Source: Candidatus Heimdallarchaeota archaeon (GTDB lineage: Archaea > Asgardarchaeota > Heimdallarchaeia > Heimdallarchaeales > Heimdallarchaeaceae). Taken from it: a DNA stretch of 40,187 bases. Below, piece by piece: positions 25,751 to 33,363 of this stretch (within the stretch, counting starts at the first letter, position 1; each line of letters starts with the position of its first letter). The notes beneath the pieces are model-generated. The model worked only from the letters and a program-made list of their open reading frames with translations. It was not told where the DNA came from and searched no databases. The position numbers and the translations under genes were made by a program. The stretch spans positions 1 through 40,187 of the forward strand of contig JAGLTB010000118.1 of assembly GCA_023270155.1 (NCBI GenBank), in the 5' to 3' direction.

Positions 25751-26242
25751 TTACATATATCTTAATTTTAATCGATTGTATTTTGCACTGCAAGTAGAAC
25801 AGAGGGTTGATGGTTTGTTAATCAATACTTCAAAGCTTTCTGCGGAATGCATTATACATTCATTTCTACAGGCACTCAATCCCAAAACTATTCCAACAAA
25901 ATATGCAGCTGCTTTGGCAACCAAAGTTCTAGTAGCCATTTTTGCGGAAGAAACAACACTCCCTTTTAACAGTTCTGCATAACCAAAAACTGATTTTTGA
26001 TCTAAAGAAATAGGTACAGTGATTAACCACAAGAAAAATGATAATCTTTCTGCTACCATCTGATCAAGAAGATTACGAACATCATATGCATTTGTAAGAT
26101 CATCCCAAGCATTTACTCTAGGAATATGAACTCCTACTGAACGAAACTGCAGATCATACAAATCCCTGAGTACATTTTCTACATGTTCAGAGATTTCATC
26201 TGCAATTTTTTCACAATAATATATCTTGAAATCCTTGGGCAA
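25751..26242 (-). CDS. Catalytically dead archaemetzincin homologue
   Basis: This 163-residue protein aligns to archaemetzincin metalloproteases over its length. LITVPISLDQKSVFGYAELL (73-92) corresponds to the strand with T-x-x-D-L and F-V-F-G, and VVSSAKM to the S-x-x-R-L segment. The zinc site HExxHxxGxxHC is represented in exact register by YFVGIVLGLSAC (114-125). His, Glu, His and His have become Y114, F115, I118 and A124, while G121 and C125 remain. The structural Cys set is kept: C125, C129-I-M131 and C148-S-T-C151, each spacing one residue shorter than the usual CX4CXMX17CXXC. The TTG start has a TTAAAA box about 30 nt before it. The intact frame suggests a conserved non-enzymatic role. 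Confidence 0.7.
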   Translation of the reverse strand: MPKDFKIYYCEKIADEISEHVENVLRDLYDLQFRSVGVHIPRVNAWDDLTNAYDVRNLLDQMVAERLSFFLWLITVPISLDQKSVFGYAELLKGSVVSSAKMATRTLVAKAAAYFVGIVLGLSACRNECIMHSAESFEVLINKPSTLCSTCSAKYNRLKLRYM

Positions 26243-26315
26243 ATGTAATCAGTATCAAACTTGTTTTTAACACTAATAATATTTATGTTAATCTCAATCA
26301 GATTTAATTAGAGAT

Positions 26316-26768
26316 TCATTTTTCTTTCATACGATAAATTGCCTTAGAGATCAGTTTAGCTTCTTTTCCCATTTTAAGTAAAATTTCTATCTCACCATCA
26401 TCTATCTTAAGTTTAAAATCTCTCTCTATTTTCATATTGGGAGGAAGATTATAACCAGAATAGAAAGAACTTGTCATTTTGAGAAGTTTAGTTCTTTTTG
26501 ATGAGATTAGAGAATTAATCTCAATATATCCTTCTTCATTAAATACAAAGTGCTTTAATTCATCTTTTAATTTATCAAAAAAGAAGAAACCTGTTTCAAG
26601 GATTCTTTCTTCGTTTCCAAGATTAATTTTCTGCTTATACTGTATAATATCTATTCCATGATGAGTGAATATAATAGTCGATGTTGTTTTTTTTCCATCT
26701 TTTTCTATATTCCCTTCCCACCTTCCGATCAAGTCAGACATATCATGTATTGGATTATAGAATTCCAT
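26316..26768 (-). CDS. Small predicted beta-barrel protein, unknown
   Basis: This soluble protein of about 150 residues is dominated by alternating strand patterns. It opens with DLIGRWEGNIEKDGKKTTST, where L-x-G-x-W-x-G is the usual first strand of lipocalin/FABP-like or nitrobindin-like barrels. Later strands such as MKIERDFKLKIDDGEIEILL end in a basic strand. No His heme ligand is obvious, so a nitrobindin function is not supported; a lipid or ligand carrier is possible. The longest frame starts at ATG 26786, but the A/T box at 26791-26798 is too close to it. The second ATG (26768, MEFYNP) lies 23-30 nt from the box and is preferred. Confidence 0.5.
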   Translation of the reverse strand: MEFYNPIHDMSDLIGRWEGNIEKDGKKTTSTIIFTHHGIDIIQYKQKINLGNEERILETGFFFFDKLKDELKHFVFNEEGYIEINSLISSKRTKLLKMTSSFYSGYNLPPNMKIERDFKLKIDDGEIEILLKMGKEAKLISKAIYRMKEK

Positions 26769-26790
26769 TCTATTTTTCTCAAACAAATGA

Positions 26791-26798
26791 ATTTAAAA
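26791..26798. promoter_or_regulatory. Symmetric A/T box serving a divergent gene pair
   Basis: ATTTAAAA lies 23-30 nt before ATG 26768 on the minus strand and 32-41 nt before the RNase III starts (GTG 26830, ATG 26839) on the plus strand. Because TTTAAA is its own reverse complement, one box could direct both genes. Confidence 0.35.
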
Positions 26799-26838
26799 AC
26801 TCTCGCTTTGATTTGAATCTATCCTTAATGTGAGATTT

Positions 26839-27558
26839 ATGATTGATTTAGAAAGAAACACTGTAAATGGCTGGGAAATCGAAAATGATCTTCTAATCGA
26901 AGCTCTTACACATCCAAATTTAACTAACATAAGACCTGAACAGGATAATTTTGAGAGATTGGAATTCTTGGGAGACGCAGTATTGGATGTTTTTACTGCA
27001 GAATGGTTGTACAAAAATCTAGAAGAGGATGTGGGGATTCTATCGAAACTCAGGTCTCTTCTAGTTCAAACTGAAAGTTTAGCTGAGATAGGAAAAGAAA
27101 TTAATTTACACAAGAAACTAATAGTTCGTCCCAAATATACAATCACAACAACTGATATAGAAGATTGTCTGGAAGCAATTTTCGGAGCAGTTTACCTTTC
27201 TAAAGGGATTGATATTGCAAGAGAATTTTTCGATCAACTTTTTCTTGGAGATTTGGAAAAGTTTCGTAAAGATCTCTCAGATACAAAGAAAAGAAAAAAA
27301 TTATTAAAATTAGCTGTCTGTGAAGTTAATCCAATTAATCTATTGCAAGAAATTTGTCAAAAGAGAGGATATGAACTTCCTACTTACAGACTTCTAGCAA
27401 AGAAAGGAAAAGAACACGAACCCCTCTATATTATGGAGTGCATAGTAAAAATAGATGCTGTTGAATATAAAGGGGAAGGGAAAGGTAGAAATAAGAAACA
27501 AGCAAGAATGGAAGCAGCTGAAGTTATTAACAAGCAATTAAAGATTAAAAGACGATGA
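26839..27558 (+). CDS. rnc: Ribonuclease III (RNase III + dsRNA-binding domain)
   Basis: This is a double-strand-specific endoribonuclease that works as a dimer with two Mg ions. Numbered from the upstream GTG 26830, the signature ERLEFLGDA is at 42-50 with acidic residues E42, E45 and D49. The second site is D112 and E115 in EDCLEAIFGAVYL. The C-terminal 75 residues form a dsRNA-binding domain: NPINLLQEICQKRG, YRLLAKKG, then GRNKKQARMEAAE. Length and order are those of bacterial RNase III. The enzyme processes rRNA and degrades structured RNA; it is uncommon in archaea, which points to transfer or a lineage in which it persists. GTG 26830 is an alternative start. Confidence 0.93.
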   Translation: MIDLERNTVNGWEIENDLLIEALTHPNLTNIRPEQDNFERLEFLGDAVLDVFTAEWLYKNLEEDVGILSKLRSLLVQTESLAEIGKEINLHKKLIVRPKYTITTTDIEDCLEAIFGAVYLSKGIDIAREFFDQLFLGDLEKFRKDLSDTKKRKKLLKLAVCEVNPINLLQEICQKRGYELPTYRLLAKKGKEHEPLYIMECIVKIDAVEYKGEGKGRNKKQARMEAAEVINKQLKIKRR

Positions 27559-27619
27559 ATTCACTTGATTTTCTTATTGTCTCACAAGGTTTAAGTAATT
27601 TCTTATACAATTATTATTG

Positions 27620-28447
27620 ATGAACGAAATTAGCTTTGATATTCAAAAAGCTATTAATTATGTATCGGAAAAATGTAAGAAAACTGATAAGTATAAATTA
27701 CATTTACTACTGGATGAACTTGAAGATGCTGAATTAGAAGTGAAAGAACTCTTGTTGATTCAGAATGAAGATGGGGGAATGCCATATAGATTCGAAAGAG
27801 ATTCAATTAGTACGATTAGCTCAACAATTATGTTCTTTAAAGACATCTTACTTCTAAATCAAGACTCACTAGTAACGGAGGAGTTAGAGAAAGCAATACA
27901 ATATCTCCTATCCCTACAAAAAATAGATGGTTGCTTTGAGGAACCGTCAGAAATTGGAAAACTTGACTGTGCTGTTTGGGAAGCCCCTGGTTTTGAATCT
28001 ACACAATTATATTGTACTTCTGTTGTGATTAATTTTCTTTGTGGAACAAATATGCAGAATGTAGAAGATGCAATTGTGTGTGGTTTGAATTTCTTATCAA
28101 AGAAATGGGATGATGATAAAGGATTCAGGAGTTATCCCCATTCTCTCTGGAATGCAATACCAGTTTTTATTAGTAAAAAGGGAGAAAATGATTCAATTTC
28201 TAGAAGAGGAGCTGAAATGCTTGAAACTTTACAACTACGAAATTATCCTTCCTCCTCATTAGTATCAATGATAGAAGCTTTTATTCATGCTAACCTTGAA
28301 AATCACAGTTTTGTGAACAAATTATTCGAAATTCTATCAACACGTCAACTACCAGATGGAAGATGGACATCAGAAGATGGAGAGGAATTTGATCTAGCAA
28401 CCACTCTGACTATGCTAATGATTCTAAAGAGATTAGATAGAATATAA
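27620..28447 (+). CDS. Alpha/alpha-toroid protein related to prenyltransferase/squalene cyclase repeats
   Basis: This 275-residue soluble protein is built of paired helices with several repeats containing Q-x-x-D-G, as in prenyltransferase and terpene-cyclase toroids: LLIQNEDGGMPYRF, LLSLQKIDGCFEEP, and the C-terminal STRQLPDGRWTSEDGEEFDL followed by TTLTMLMIL. The Asp-rich catalytic motif of cyclases (DxDD) is not visible, so enzymatic cyclisation is not supported. Some archaeal relatives are isolated toroids of unknown role. TTTAAGTAAT at 27590-27599 lies about 21-30 nt before ATG 27620; the TTG just before it is less likely. Confidence 0.68.
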   Translation: MNEISFDIQKAINYVSEKCKKTDKYKLHLLLDELEDAELEVKELLLIQNEDGGMPYRFERDSISTISSTIMFFKDILLLNQDSLVTEELEKAIQYLLSLQKIDGCFEEPSEIGKLDCAVWEAPGFESTQLYCTSVVINFLCGTNMQNVEDAIVCGLNFLSKKWDDDKGFRSYPHSLWNAIPVFISKKGENDSISRRGAEMLETLQLRNYPSSSLVSMIEAFIHANLENHSFVNKLFEILSTRQLPDGRWTSEDGEEFDLATTLTMLMILKRLDRI

Positions 28448-28470
28448 CATATAGAATAGATTCAAAAAAG

Positions 28471-28479
28471 CTTATATTT
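28471..28479 (+). promoter_or_regulatory. TATA-type box for the M19 dipeptidase gene
   Basis: CTTATATTT lies 21-29 nt before ATG 28500, the standard leaderless spacing. Confidence 0.45.
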
Positions 28480-28499
28480 CTTACATATCTTCATCAAAT

Positions 28500-29426
28500 A
28501 TGATTATTGATGGGCATATTGATGTTCTATTTGCTCTACAAAGGCAACAAAGATCATTTTCAAAGGAATCAGAAGTAGGTCACGTAGATTTACCTAGAAT
28601 GAAGAGAGGGGTTGTTCTTGCAGCTTTTTTTGCTATATACCCTACTGCTAGTAACTATTCAATTTCTAGAGGAGTTGATTATTGGTTTCAACTTGTTAAT
28701 GATCCTGAAAATGAATTGATACACATTAAAAAAATCGAGGATTTTGAAAAGTGTAAAAGAGAAGATAAGGTTGGAGCAATTCTTCATTTTGAAGGCTCAG
28801 GAGGATTGGAATCAGAGTTCCATAATCTAAGAAATTATCATAAACTAGGTCTAAGAAGTATGGGATTAAGCTGGTCCAATCTAAACAAATTTGCAACTGG
28901 AGTAGGAATGGATGAAAAAAGAGGATTAACATCTGAAGGGAAACAGCTTGTAGAAGAGATGGAAGAATTAGGGATAATTGTAGACGTAAGTCATTTGAAT
29001 GAGAAAAGTTTTTGGGATGTTATTGAGTGTTCATCTAAACCATTTATTGCTTCTCACAGCAATGCTTATTCTCTTTGCGATCACATTCGAAATTTAAAAG
29101 ATGAACAAATGAAAGCAATAGGGGAGTCCAATGGTACTATAGGAATAAATTTCTGTGTAGGTTTCCTTTCTTCAGAGTTAGATAAAGATGAAATTACTCT
29201 TGAAACCATTAAGAATCATATAGATTATGTTGTTGATAAAGCTGGAATTAATCATGTAAGTCTAGGTTCAGATTATGATGGGGCGACGGTACCTACAGTT
29301 GTAAAAAATATCAGTTTTTATCCAAAACTTCTAGAATATTTAGAAGAAAATGGATATAATAAAACAGATTTGAACAAAATCAAACATGAGAATTTTATGC
29401 GTGTTATGAAAGCCTGTTGGATATAA
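28500..29426 (+). CDS. Membrane (renal) dipeptidase-type peptidase, family M19
   Basis: This is a zinc dipeptidase of the amidohydrolase barrel, 308 residues. All metal ligands of family M19 are present: H6 and D8 (DGHIDVL), bridging E98 (LHFEGSG), H165 (VDVSHLNEKSFWD) and H186 (ASHSNAYSLCDHIRNL), with the catalytic Asp in GSDYDG (D258). There is no signal peptide, so despite the family name it is cytoplasmic, as in bacteria and archaea. Members cleave dipeptides, including some with D-residues. It is compact compared with mammalian enzymes (about 370). It is convergent with the exported hypothetical gene, 10 nt apart. Confidence 0.93.
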   Translation: MIIDGHIDVLFALQRQQRSFSKESEVGHVDLPRMKRGVVLAAFFAIYPTASNYSISRGVDYWFQLVNDPENELIHIKKIEDFEKCKREDKVGAILHFEGSGGLESEFHNLRNYHKLGLRSMGLSWSNLNKFATGVGMDEKRGLTSEGKQLVEEMEELGIIVDVSHLNEKSFWDVIECSSKPFIASHSNAYSLCDHIRNLKDEQMKAIGESNGTIGINFCVGFLSSELDKDEITLETIKNHIDYVVDKAGINHVSLGSDYDGATVPTVVKNISFYPKLLEYLEENGYNKTDLNKIKHENFMRVMKACWI

Positions 29427-29436
29427 TTCGGAAAAA

Positions 29437-30093
29437 TTAGAATGATAAGTAACCAAAAATATGTGGATAAATTATCTGCTGTTGCCATCTAATTTGCATC
29501 CTGAATGACAGAAGTAATCCAGATACTTTATTTCTTCTCATTATCAGATTAGATTCCGAATTGTTATTTTTGTTTTGATAAAAAGGTATTGTAAAGAAAT
29601 CACTTCCTTGAACATCAAAAGTTTTATTCCCTTGACTAGTTTCTGCAACTATTTCTCTATCAAAGTAGAAATGAATTGCAGAATACTCATCTTCTGGAAG
29701 AGAAAAACTTGCATACAAATCGATTGTATTATTTATCGTTTTTAGATCAATAATTTTTGGGTAGTCAATCAAATCAATAAGAATGTCTTGACCTTTGCTT
29801 TTCATCTTTAATGCAGTTATTATTAGATACATATGAAGAACTTGATAAGAAGGCATTGATGATTCTAAGGTAATTTCTGGATCTGTAGAAGCATTTTCAG
29901 ATATATCTCCATCTACATACAACAACAGAGTGCCATCATATCTTGAATCTGTCCAATTAAATGGATTTTCTCTAAAATCTTGTATGTCAGAAACAATTAA
30001 ACTAAAATCCTTTACAGTGATTAATGCTGCAACTGTGGCTCCTGATATCATCATAATCAGAAGTATTAGTGTAATTTTATTCCTGCCATTCAT
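29437..30093 (-). CDS. Exported or membrane-anchored protein, unknown
   Basis: This 218-residue protein has an N-terminal hydrophobic helix (ITLILLIMMISGATVAALIT) acting as signal or anchor. The rest appears extracellular, strand-rich and contains several Asn-x-Ser/Thr sequons. A segment YDGTLLLYVDGDISENAS and a later IHFYFDREIVAETSQGNK look like beta-sandwich strands. No family was recognised. It lies 73 nt downstream of the winged-helix/membrane regulator on the same strand, so they probably form a two-gene operon in which the regulator may control or sense through this protein. Confidence 0.55.
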   Translation of the reverse strand: MNGRNKITLILLIMMISGATVAALITVKDFSLIVSDIQDFRENPFNWTDSRYDGTLLLYVDGDISENASTDPEITLESSMPSYQVLHMYLIITALKMKSKGQDILIDLIDYPKIIDLKTINNTIDLYASFSLPEDEYSAIHFYFDREIVAETSQGNKTFDVQGSDFFTIPFYQNKNNNSESNLIMRRNKVSGLLLSFRMQIRWQQQIIYPHIFGYLSF

Positions 30094-30166
30094 TGTAATT
30101 CCTTCACATTGTCTTTCTCTTAAGCTTTTTTTATCCTTCTTATTTAATTCTTTAAAGTCATTTTTT

Positions 30167-30985
30167 CTATATTGTAATCATAAGGTAAATGTAATCAATT
30201 ATTATCAGGACACCAGCTATCAACACAGCTTGATACTGCTTGCAGTTGGTTGATAAGTAAATTCCCTGCGAAACAAATATCGCTGATATTATCTTTACAA
30301 TTGCAAAAATTATATTCATCAGAATCAATAGCCAGCCTTCCATACTTGTATTAGTATAATGAATAATCCCTATGGGAATTAAGTAAATAATATATGGGAT
30401 GATTCCAACAAAGATTCCTACCCATAATTCTTTGAAATTCAAATCCTTTTTTATAGACTTAAAGATAAGGAAAACTATTGTCAGATAAAGATACCAATGT
30501 GTGATAGAGATTAATCCATTTATTATTGCTCCTCCTTCAAGAATGGATTCTAATGAGCTGAAATAAGTGTTTGATACTCCAAATAACCAAGCAACAACTA
30601 CAAGAAATATATTCAGTTCAATGAGACTTCTAACTGGATCTCCAAAGAAGTAATGATATAATTCGCGAATAGCTATTTTATCCAAAAACCATGATTTTCT
30701 TTCTTCTTCTGTTTCAGGGAGTGTTACTTTGTGAATGATATCTTCAACAATTTTTTTGCCCTTTTCATTAAGTTGATAGAAACTTTGTTGATCCTTTTGA
30801 ATATATGAATCCAAGTTTTTAAGATGATAAAATAGACTACCATCAGTCAGTTCCAATTCTTCCCTAATTGCTGTAAAGGAAATTGATCCTTGTTCAGCTA
30901 TTAGTTTAAGGATTCTCTGTCTTATAGGATTGGATAGAATTTTCATTTGAGTACTACTACTAATCTCTCCTATCTGAGAATCCAT
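30167..30985 (-). CDS. Membrane-embedded winged-helix regulator
   Basis: This 272-residue protein joins an ArsR-type winged helix to a membrane domain. The DNA-binding part (about 12-85) reads MKILSNPIRQRILKLIAEQG, FTAIREELELTDGSLFYHLK, then a wing ending YQLNEKGKK. After a charged linker come about five hydrophobic helices (IFLVVVAWLFGV, WYLYLTIVFLIF, WVGIFVGIIPYIIYLI, WLLILMNIIFAIV, AVLIAGVLIIIDYI). This is a one-component sensor layout common in archaea: signal in the membrane, DNA binding in the cytoplasm. The ligand is unknown. Its C-terminus closes in front of the exported protein gene, and it is divergent from a surface-protein gene that may be its target. Confidence 0.72.
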   Translation of the reverse strand: MDSQIGEISSSTQMKILSNPIRQRILKLIAEQGSISFTAIREELELTDGSLFYHLKNLDSYIQKDQQSFYQLNEKGKKIVEDIIHKVTLPETEEERKSWFLDKIAIRELYHYFFGDPVRSLIELNIFLVVVAWLFGVSNTYFSSLESILEGGAIINGLISITHWYLYLTIVFLIFKSIKKDLNFKELWVGIFVGIIPYIIYLIPIGIIHYTNTSMEGWLLILMNIIFAIVKIISAIFVSQGIYLSTNCKQYQAVLIAGVLIIIDYIYLMITI

Positions 30986-31109
30986 TAACTACTATACATT
31001 ATTCTCACCTATATAATTTTAACTTTAAAACTATACTTTAGAAAATTAAAGTTACATCTTCAGAGAGTTAAATGAACACGTATTAAATTTGTGGGGAGAA
31101 GTAGTTATC

Positions 31110-31114
31110 GGTGA
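31110..31114 (+). promoter_or_regulatory. Shine-Dalgarno site deciding the surface-protein start
   Basis: GGTGA is 4 nt before ATG 31119. It selects this ATG over an in-frame TTG at 31089, giving a normal signal peptide. Confidence 0.5.
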
Positions 31115-31118
31115 AAAA

Positions 31119-32114
31119 ATGACTAAAAAACTCACTCTAATTGGTTTAGGCTTGATTGCATTGATGTTTATAACAATGGGATCTCAAGCAGCGCCTGAGC
31201 AAGGTTTAGAATACGAATGGAAGAATGGAATTGCAACAGTTGAAACAGAAAATGTTACAATAAGTGTCAATACTTTTGGTAATTTACCTGGTTTCCATTA
31301 TAAATTAGCTTCAGGCTTGAATTATACTGTTATCTTCAAACAGCTTGTTGAATATGAGGATCTTAATGAAGATGGAGTATTTCAATCAAATGAATCTCTA
31401 ACTGGAATGCCATTTTTGACATTAACCAGTATTAGCTGGATATTCAGTGATTTTGATGTTGAAGAAACTGAAGGACTAATTACTGCTATTCATTTCAACT
31501 TTACAGCTGGTGAGATAATGGGTATACTGTATGATGATTTAGATATTACTATCGCCATGCATCTTTATCTAGAAGATCAAATTATAGACGGTTATGAGCT
31601 CGTTGGAGGAACTGAACTCAAATTTGATCTCTATATAAGCGGATGGCCTTGGGAAGCTGATACTAATTTACTAGCACTTCGATTTGATATCATTCTTAGT
31701 GAAGGAATGCAAGTCAGAAATCAGTTGAATCAACCAATTGACACAACAGTTGATAATTCAGGCAACGAGAAGAAACTGGAAAACAAAGCTGGAGAACTAA
31801 AGCAAGAAATCGCTTTCCAAAACGAAGAAAAAACTGCTTTCTTTGGATATTCAAGTCAAGCGCAAATTAGAAACCAAACTGAATCCCAATTTAGATATGG
31901 TGATGTTAGTGCTTCCTATTGTGTTACTGGAGACAATTTGATAAAGATATACTTATCTTTTGAACACTTCGACTATCTAATTTATGATCCTTCGCTAGGA
32001 ACATATGATTCTGGTGAATCAACTGGTGTTCCATTTGCTTGGATCAGTGCGATAATAGCTCCTATAGTTCTAGTAGCTGCAATAAAAACTTCAAACTACT
32101 TCAGGAAAAAATAA
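31119..32114 (+). CDS. Surface protein with EF-hand-like loop and C-terminal membrane anchor
   Basis: This 331-residue protein starts with a signal peptide (MTKKLTLIGLGLIALMFITM). The exported part is strand-rich with several Asn-x-Ser/Thr sequons and carries a 12-residue loop DLNEDGVFQSNE that fits an EF-hand/dockerin calcium site (D, N, D and G at loop positions 1, 3, 5 and 6, E at 12). A helix ISAIIAPIVLVAAIKTSNYF and terminal RKK anchor the C-terminus. The function is unknown; calcium-stabilised cell-surface proteins of this build are common in archaea. It is divergent from the membrane-embedded regulator and convergent with the coiled-coil/winged-helix gene. Confidence 0.68.
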   Translation: MTKKLTLIGLGLIALMFITMGSQAAPEQGLEYEWKNGIATVETENVTISVNTFGNLPGFHYKLASGLNYTVIFKQLVEYEDLNEDGVFQSNESLTGMPFLTLTSISWIFSDFDVEETEGLITAIHFNFTAGEIMGILYDDLDITIAMHLYLEDQIIDGYELVGGTELKFDLYISGWPWEADTNLLALRFDIILSEGMQVRNQLNQPIDTTVDNSGNEKKLENKAGELKQEIAFQNEEKTAFFGYSSQAQIRNQTESQFRYGDVSASYCVTGDNLIKIYLSFEHFDYLIYDPSLGTYDSGESTGVPFAWISAIIAPIVLVAAIKTSNYFRKK

Positions 32115-32118
32115 TTCT

Positions 32119-32148
32119 CTTTTCTTTTTTTTTTATTTTTTTTCTTCA
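32119..32148 (+). terminator. Long T-tract terminating the surface-protein gene
   Basis: After the TAA a nearly pure T region contains a run of over ten T and a further run of eight. Archaeal RNA polymerase stops at such tracts. It overlaps the 3' end of the minus-strand gene, encoding its Lys-rich tail. Confidence 0.55.
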
Positions 32149-32597
32149 TCTAATGGAACTAATTCTAATTGTCTCCCATATCCAGTATCAATTTCCTGTA
32201 TTATTCCTTCTTCAATTAATTTATCAACTCTTTCTCTAATGATTCTTCTGGAGGCTGATCCTCTTTCCTTTCTAACTTGTTCTGTTAGTTGTGAAATATT
32301 TAGTCTCTCTTTTCTTTCAAGTGATGAGATTATTGCTTTCGAAATCTCATCATATTTAAAATCAGGAAATCTTTCAAGAATTCTCTCCTTCAGAGAAAGG
32401 GTTTGTGAAATTACTGCAAAAGGAGCCTTGGAAACCTGTAAGGTAGAAGTTAATATTTGTAGCAGACCCATCATCTGTTTCAGTTCAGGATTATCTTCTG
32501 TTACCTTGTGTTGCAGATTGTTAATCTGTAGAATAACATAATTGATTTTTTCCTCCAGTTCATTTATTCTACTTTCTAATGATTCTTCTTCTGACAT
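32133..32597 (-). CDS. Coiled-coil plus winged-helix protein, probable regulator
   Basis: This 154-residue soluble protein begins with a heptad-rich coiled coil (about 4-40, LESRINELEEKINYVILQIN). A helical linker follows, then a C-terminal winged helix (about 85-150): LSQ-like ISQLTEQVRKERGSASRRII and RERVDKLIEEGIIQEID with a short wing. DNA binding as a dimer through the coiled coil is the likely role. TTAAATAATT about 20-27 nt before the ATG gives it its own promoter. It stands at the end of a set of three minus-strand genes, downstream of the phased GTGACCA repeats; it is a candidate reader of those repeats, by position only. Confidence 0.6.
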   Translation of the reverse strand: MSEEESLESRINELEEKINYVILQINNLQHKVTEDNPELKQMMGLLQILTSTLQVSKAPFAVISQTLSLKERILERFPDFKYDEISKAIISSLERKERLNISQLTEQVRKERGSASRRIIRERVDKLIEEGIIQEIDTGYGRQLELVPLDEEKK

Positions 32598-32655
32598 AGG
32601 AAAATCACTGAATTAATTATTTAAGGTGTGTTGAAGTGTCCCAAGATAATTAGTC

Positions 32656-32946
32656 TTAGTTGCTTCCTAGTTTGATTGTGAACCCTTTACCTTTTGAAAT
32701 TTTTTGTAAATCAGCTAGTTTCAACATTCTTCCAAGACTTAAAGTGTTGGAATACGATTTTATTAGTTCCCTACGAAGGCTTCTAGGTACACCATCTTTT
32801 TTGAGATTATTACCTATCATTACTTTATTTCTTGATTTTTTCATAGAGTTTAGAAATAAGAGATATAGCATAAGATAGGGAAAAATGCCAGCTAAGTAAG
32901 TAATGTGCAATGTTACCCAGAAAATTGCCCACATTGTTTTTGTCAT
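32656..32946 (-). CDS. Small two-helix membrane protein, unknown (96 aa)
   Basis: This protein has one or two hydrophobic helices at the N-terminus (MWAIFWVTLHITYLAGIFPY followed by LMLYLLFLN) and a strongly basic tail of about 60 residues predicted in the cytoplasm. There is no recognised family. A strong Shine-Dalgarno site AGGTGA lies 4 nt before the ATG, and the gene is 25 nt after the gene at 32972-33337, so both are probably one transcript. Confidence 0.55.
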   Translation of the reverse strand: MTKTMWAIFWVTLHITYLAGIFPYLMLYLLFLNSMKKSRNKVMIGNNLKKDGVPRSLRRELIKSYSNTLSLGRMLKLADLQKISKGKGFTIKLGSN

Positions 32947-32950
32947 TTTT

Positions 32951-32956
32951 TCACCT
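32951..32956 (-). promoter_or_regulatory. Strong Shine-Dalgarno site of the small membrane protein gene
   Basis: AGGTGA on the minus strand, 4 nt before the ATG at 32946. The same hexamer precedes the gene upstream. Confidence 0.5.
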
Positions 32957-32971
32957 ATCTTTTACTGAAGA

Positions 32972-33337
32972 TTAATCTTCATCATCTGATTTCTTCTTAG
33001 AGATTTTTTCATCAATATCCTGAGGTATTGCCTTCATTGCGTTTCCTAAGACATCAAATGATTTTGAAAAGTTCATGACTATTTCTCTAATCATATCTTC
33101 AGGTAATCCTTGTTCTTTTAGTTCCTTATACAAAGAACCAATGCCTTTCGCATAATTTCCAGCTATTGAAGGATCATATATTGATTGAAAGATATTTTTG
33201 ATTAACTCAGGAACTTCTGATGATACTACTCCAAGTATTTCTTTTACTTCCGCTGCATCAGAAGATTTACCTTTAGATTTCTTTACTTCTTTTTCGATTT
33301 TTTCGTTCAATTTATCACCCAATTCGTTTATATCCAA
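32972..33337 (-). CDS. Small soluble helical protein, unknown (121 aa)
   Basis: This is a highly charged, helix-rich protein: a Lys-rich N-terminal helix (ELGDKLNEKIEKEVKKSKGK), a central segment with PELIKNIFQSIYDPSIAGNY, and a Lys/Asp-rich end. There are no Cys residues and no known motif. The start is TTG 33337; the site AGGTGA six bases before it decides this start. Upstream lie three phased GTGACCA repeats. It is first in a likely operon with the small membrane protein, and may form a partnership with it. Confidence 0.52.
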   Translation of the reverse strand: MDINELGDKLNEKIEKEVKKSKGKSSDAAEVKEILGVVSSEVPELIKNIFQSIYDPSIAGNYAKGIGSLYKELKEQGLPEDMIREIVMNFSKSFDVLGNAMKAIPQDIDEKISKKKSDDED

Positions 33338-33343
33338 TTTGTT

Positions 33344-33349
33344 TCACCT
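33344..33349 (-). promoter_or_regulatory. Shine-Dalgarno site supporting a TTG start
   Basis: AGGTGA on the minus strand lies 6 nt before TTG 33337; no in-frame ATG fits as well. Confidence 0.5.
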
Positions 33350-33363
33350 AAGTATTCTTGATT

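Noticed and set aside
26316-26768. Nitrobindin/THAP4-like heme protein
   Set aside because: The G-x-W-x-G start fits such barrels but the conserved His heme ligand near the C-terminus is not seen. Left as unknown.
32115-32150. Simple-sequence T-rich repeat of special meaning
   Set aside because: It is readily explained as a transcription terminator between convergent genes and as Lys codons of the minus-strand gene.
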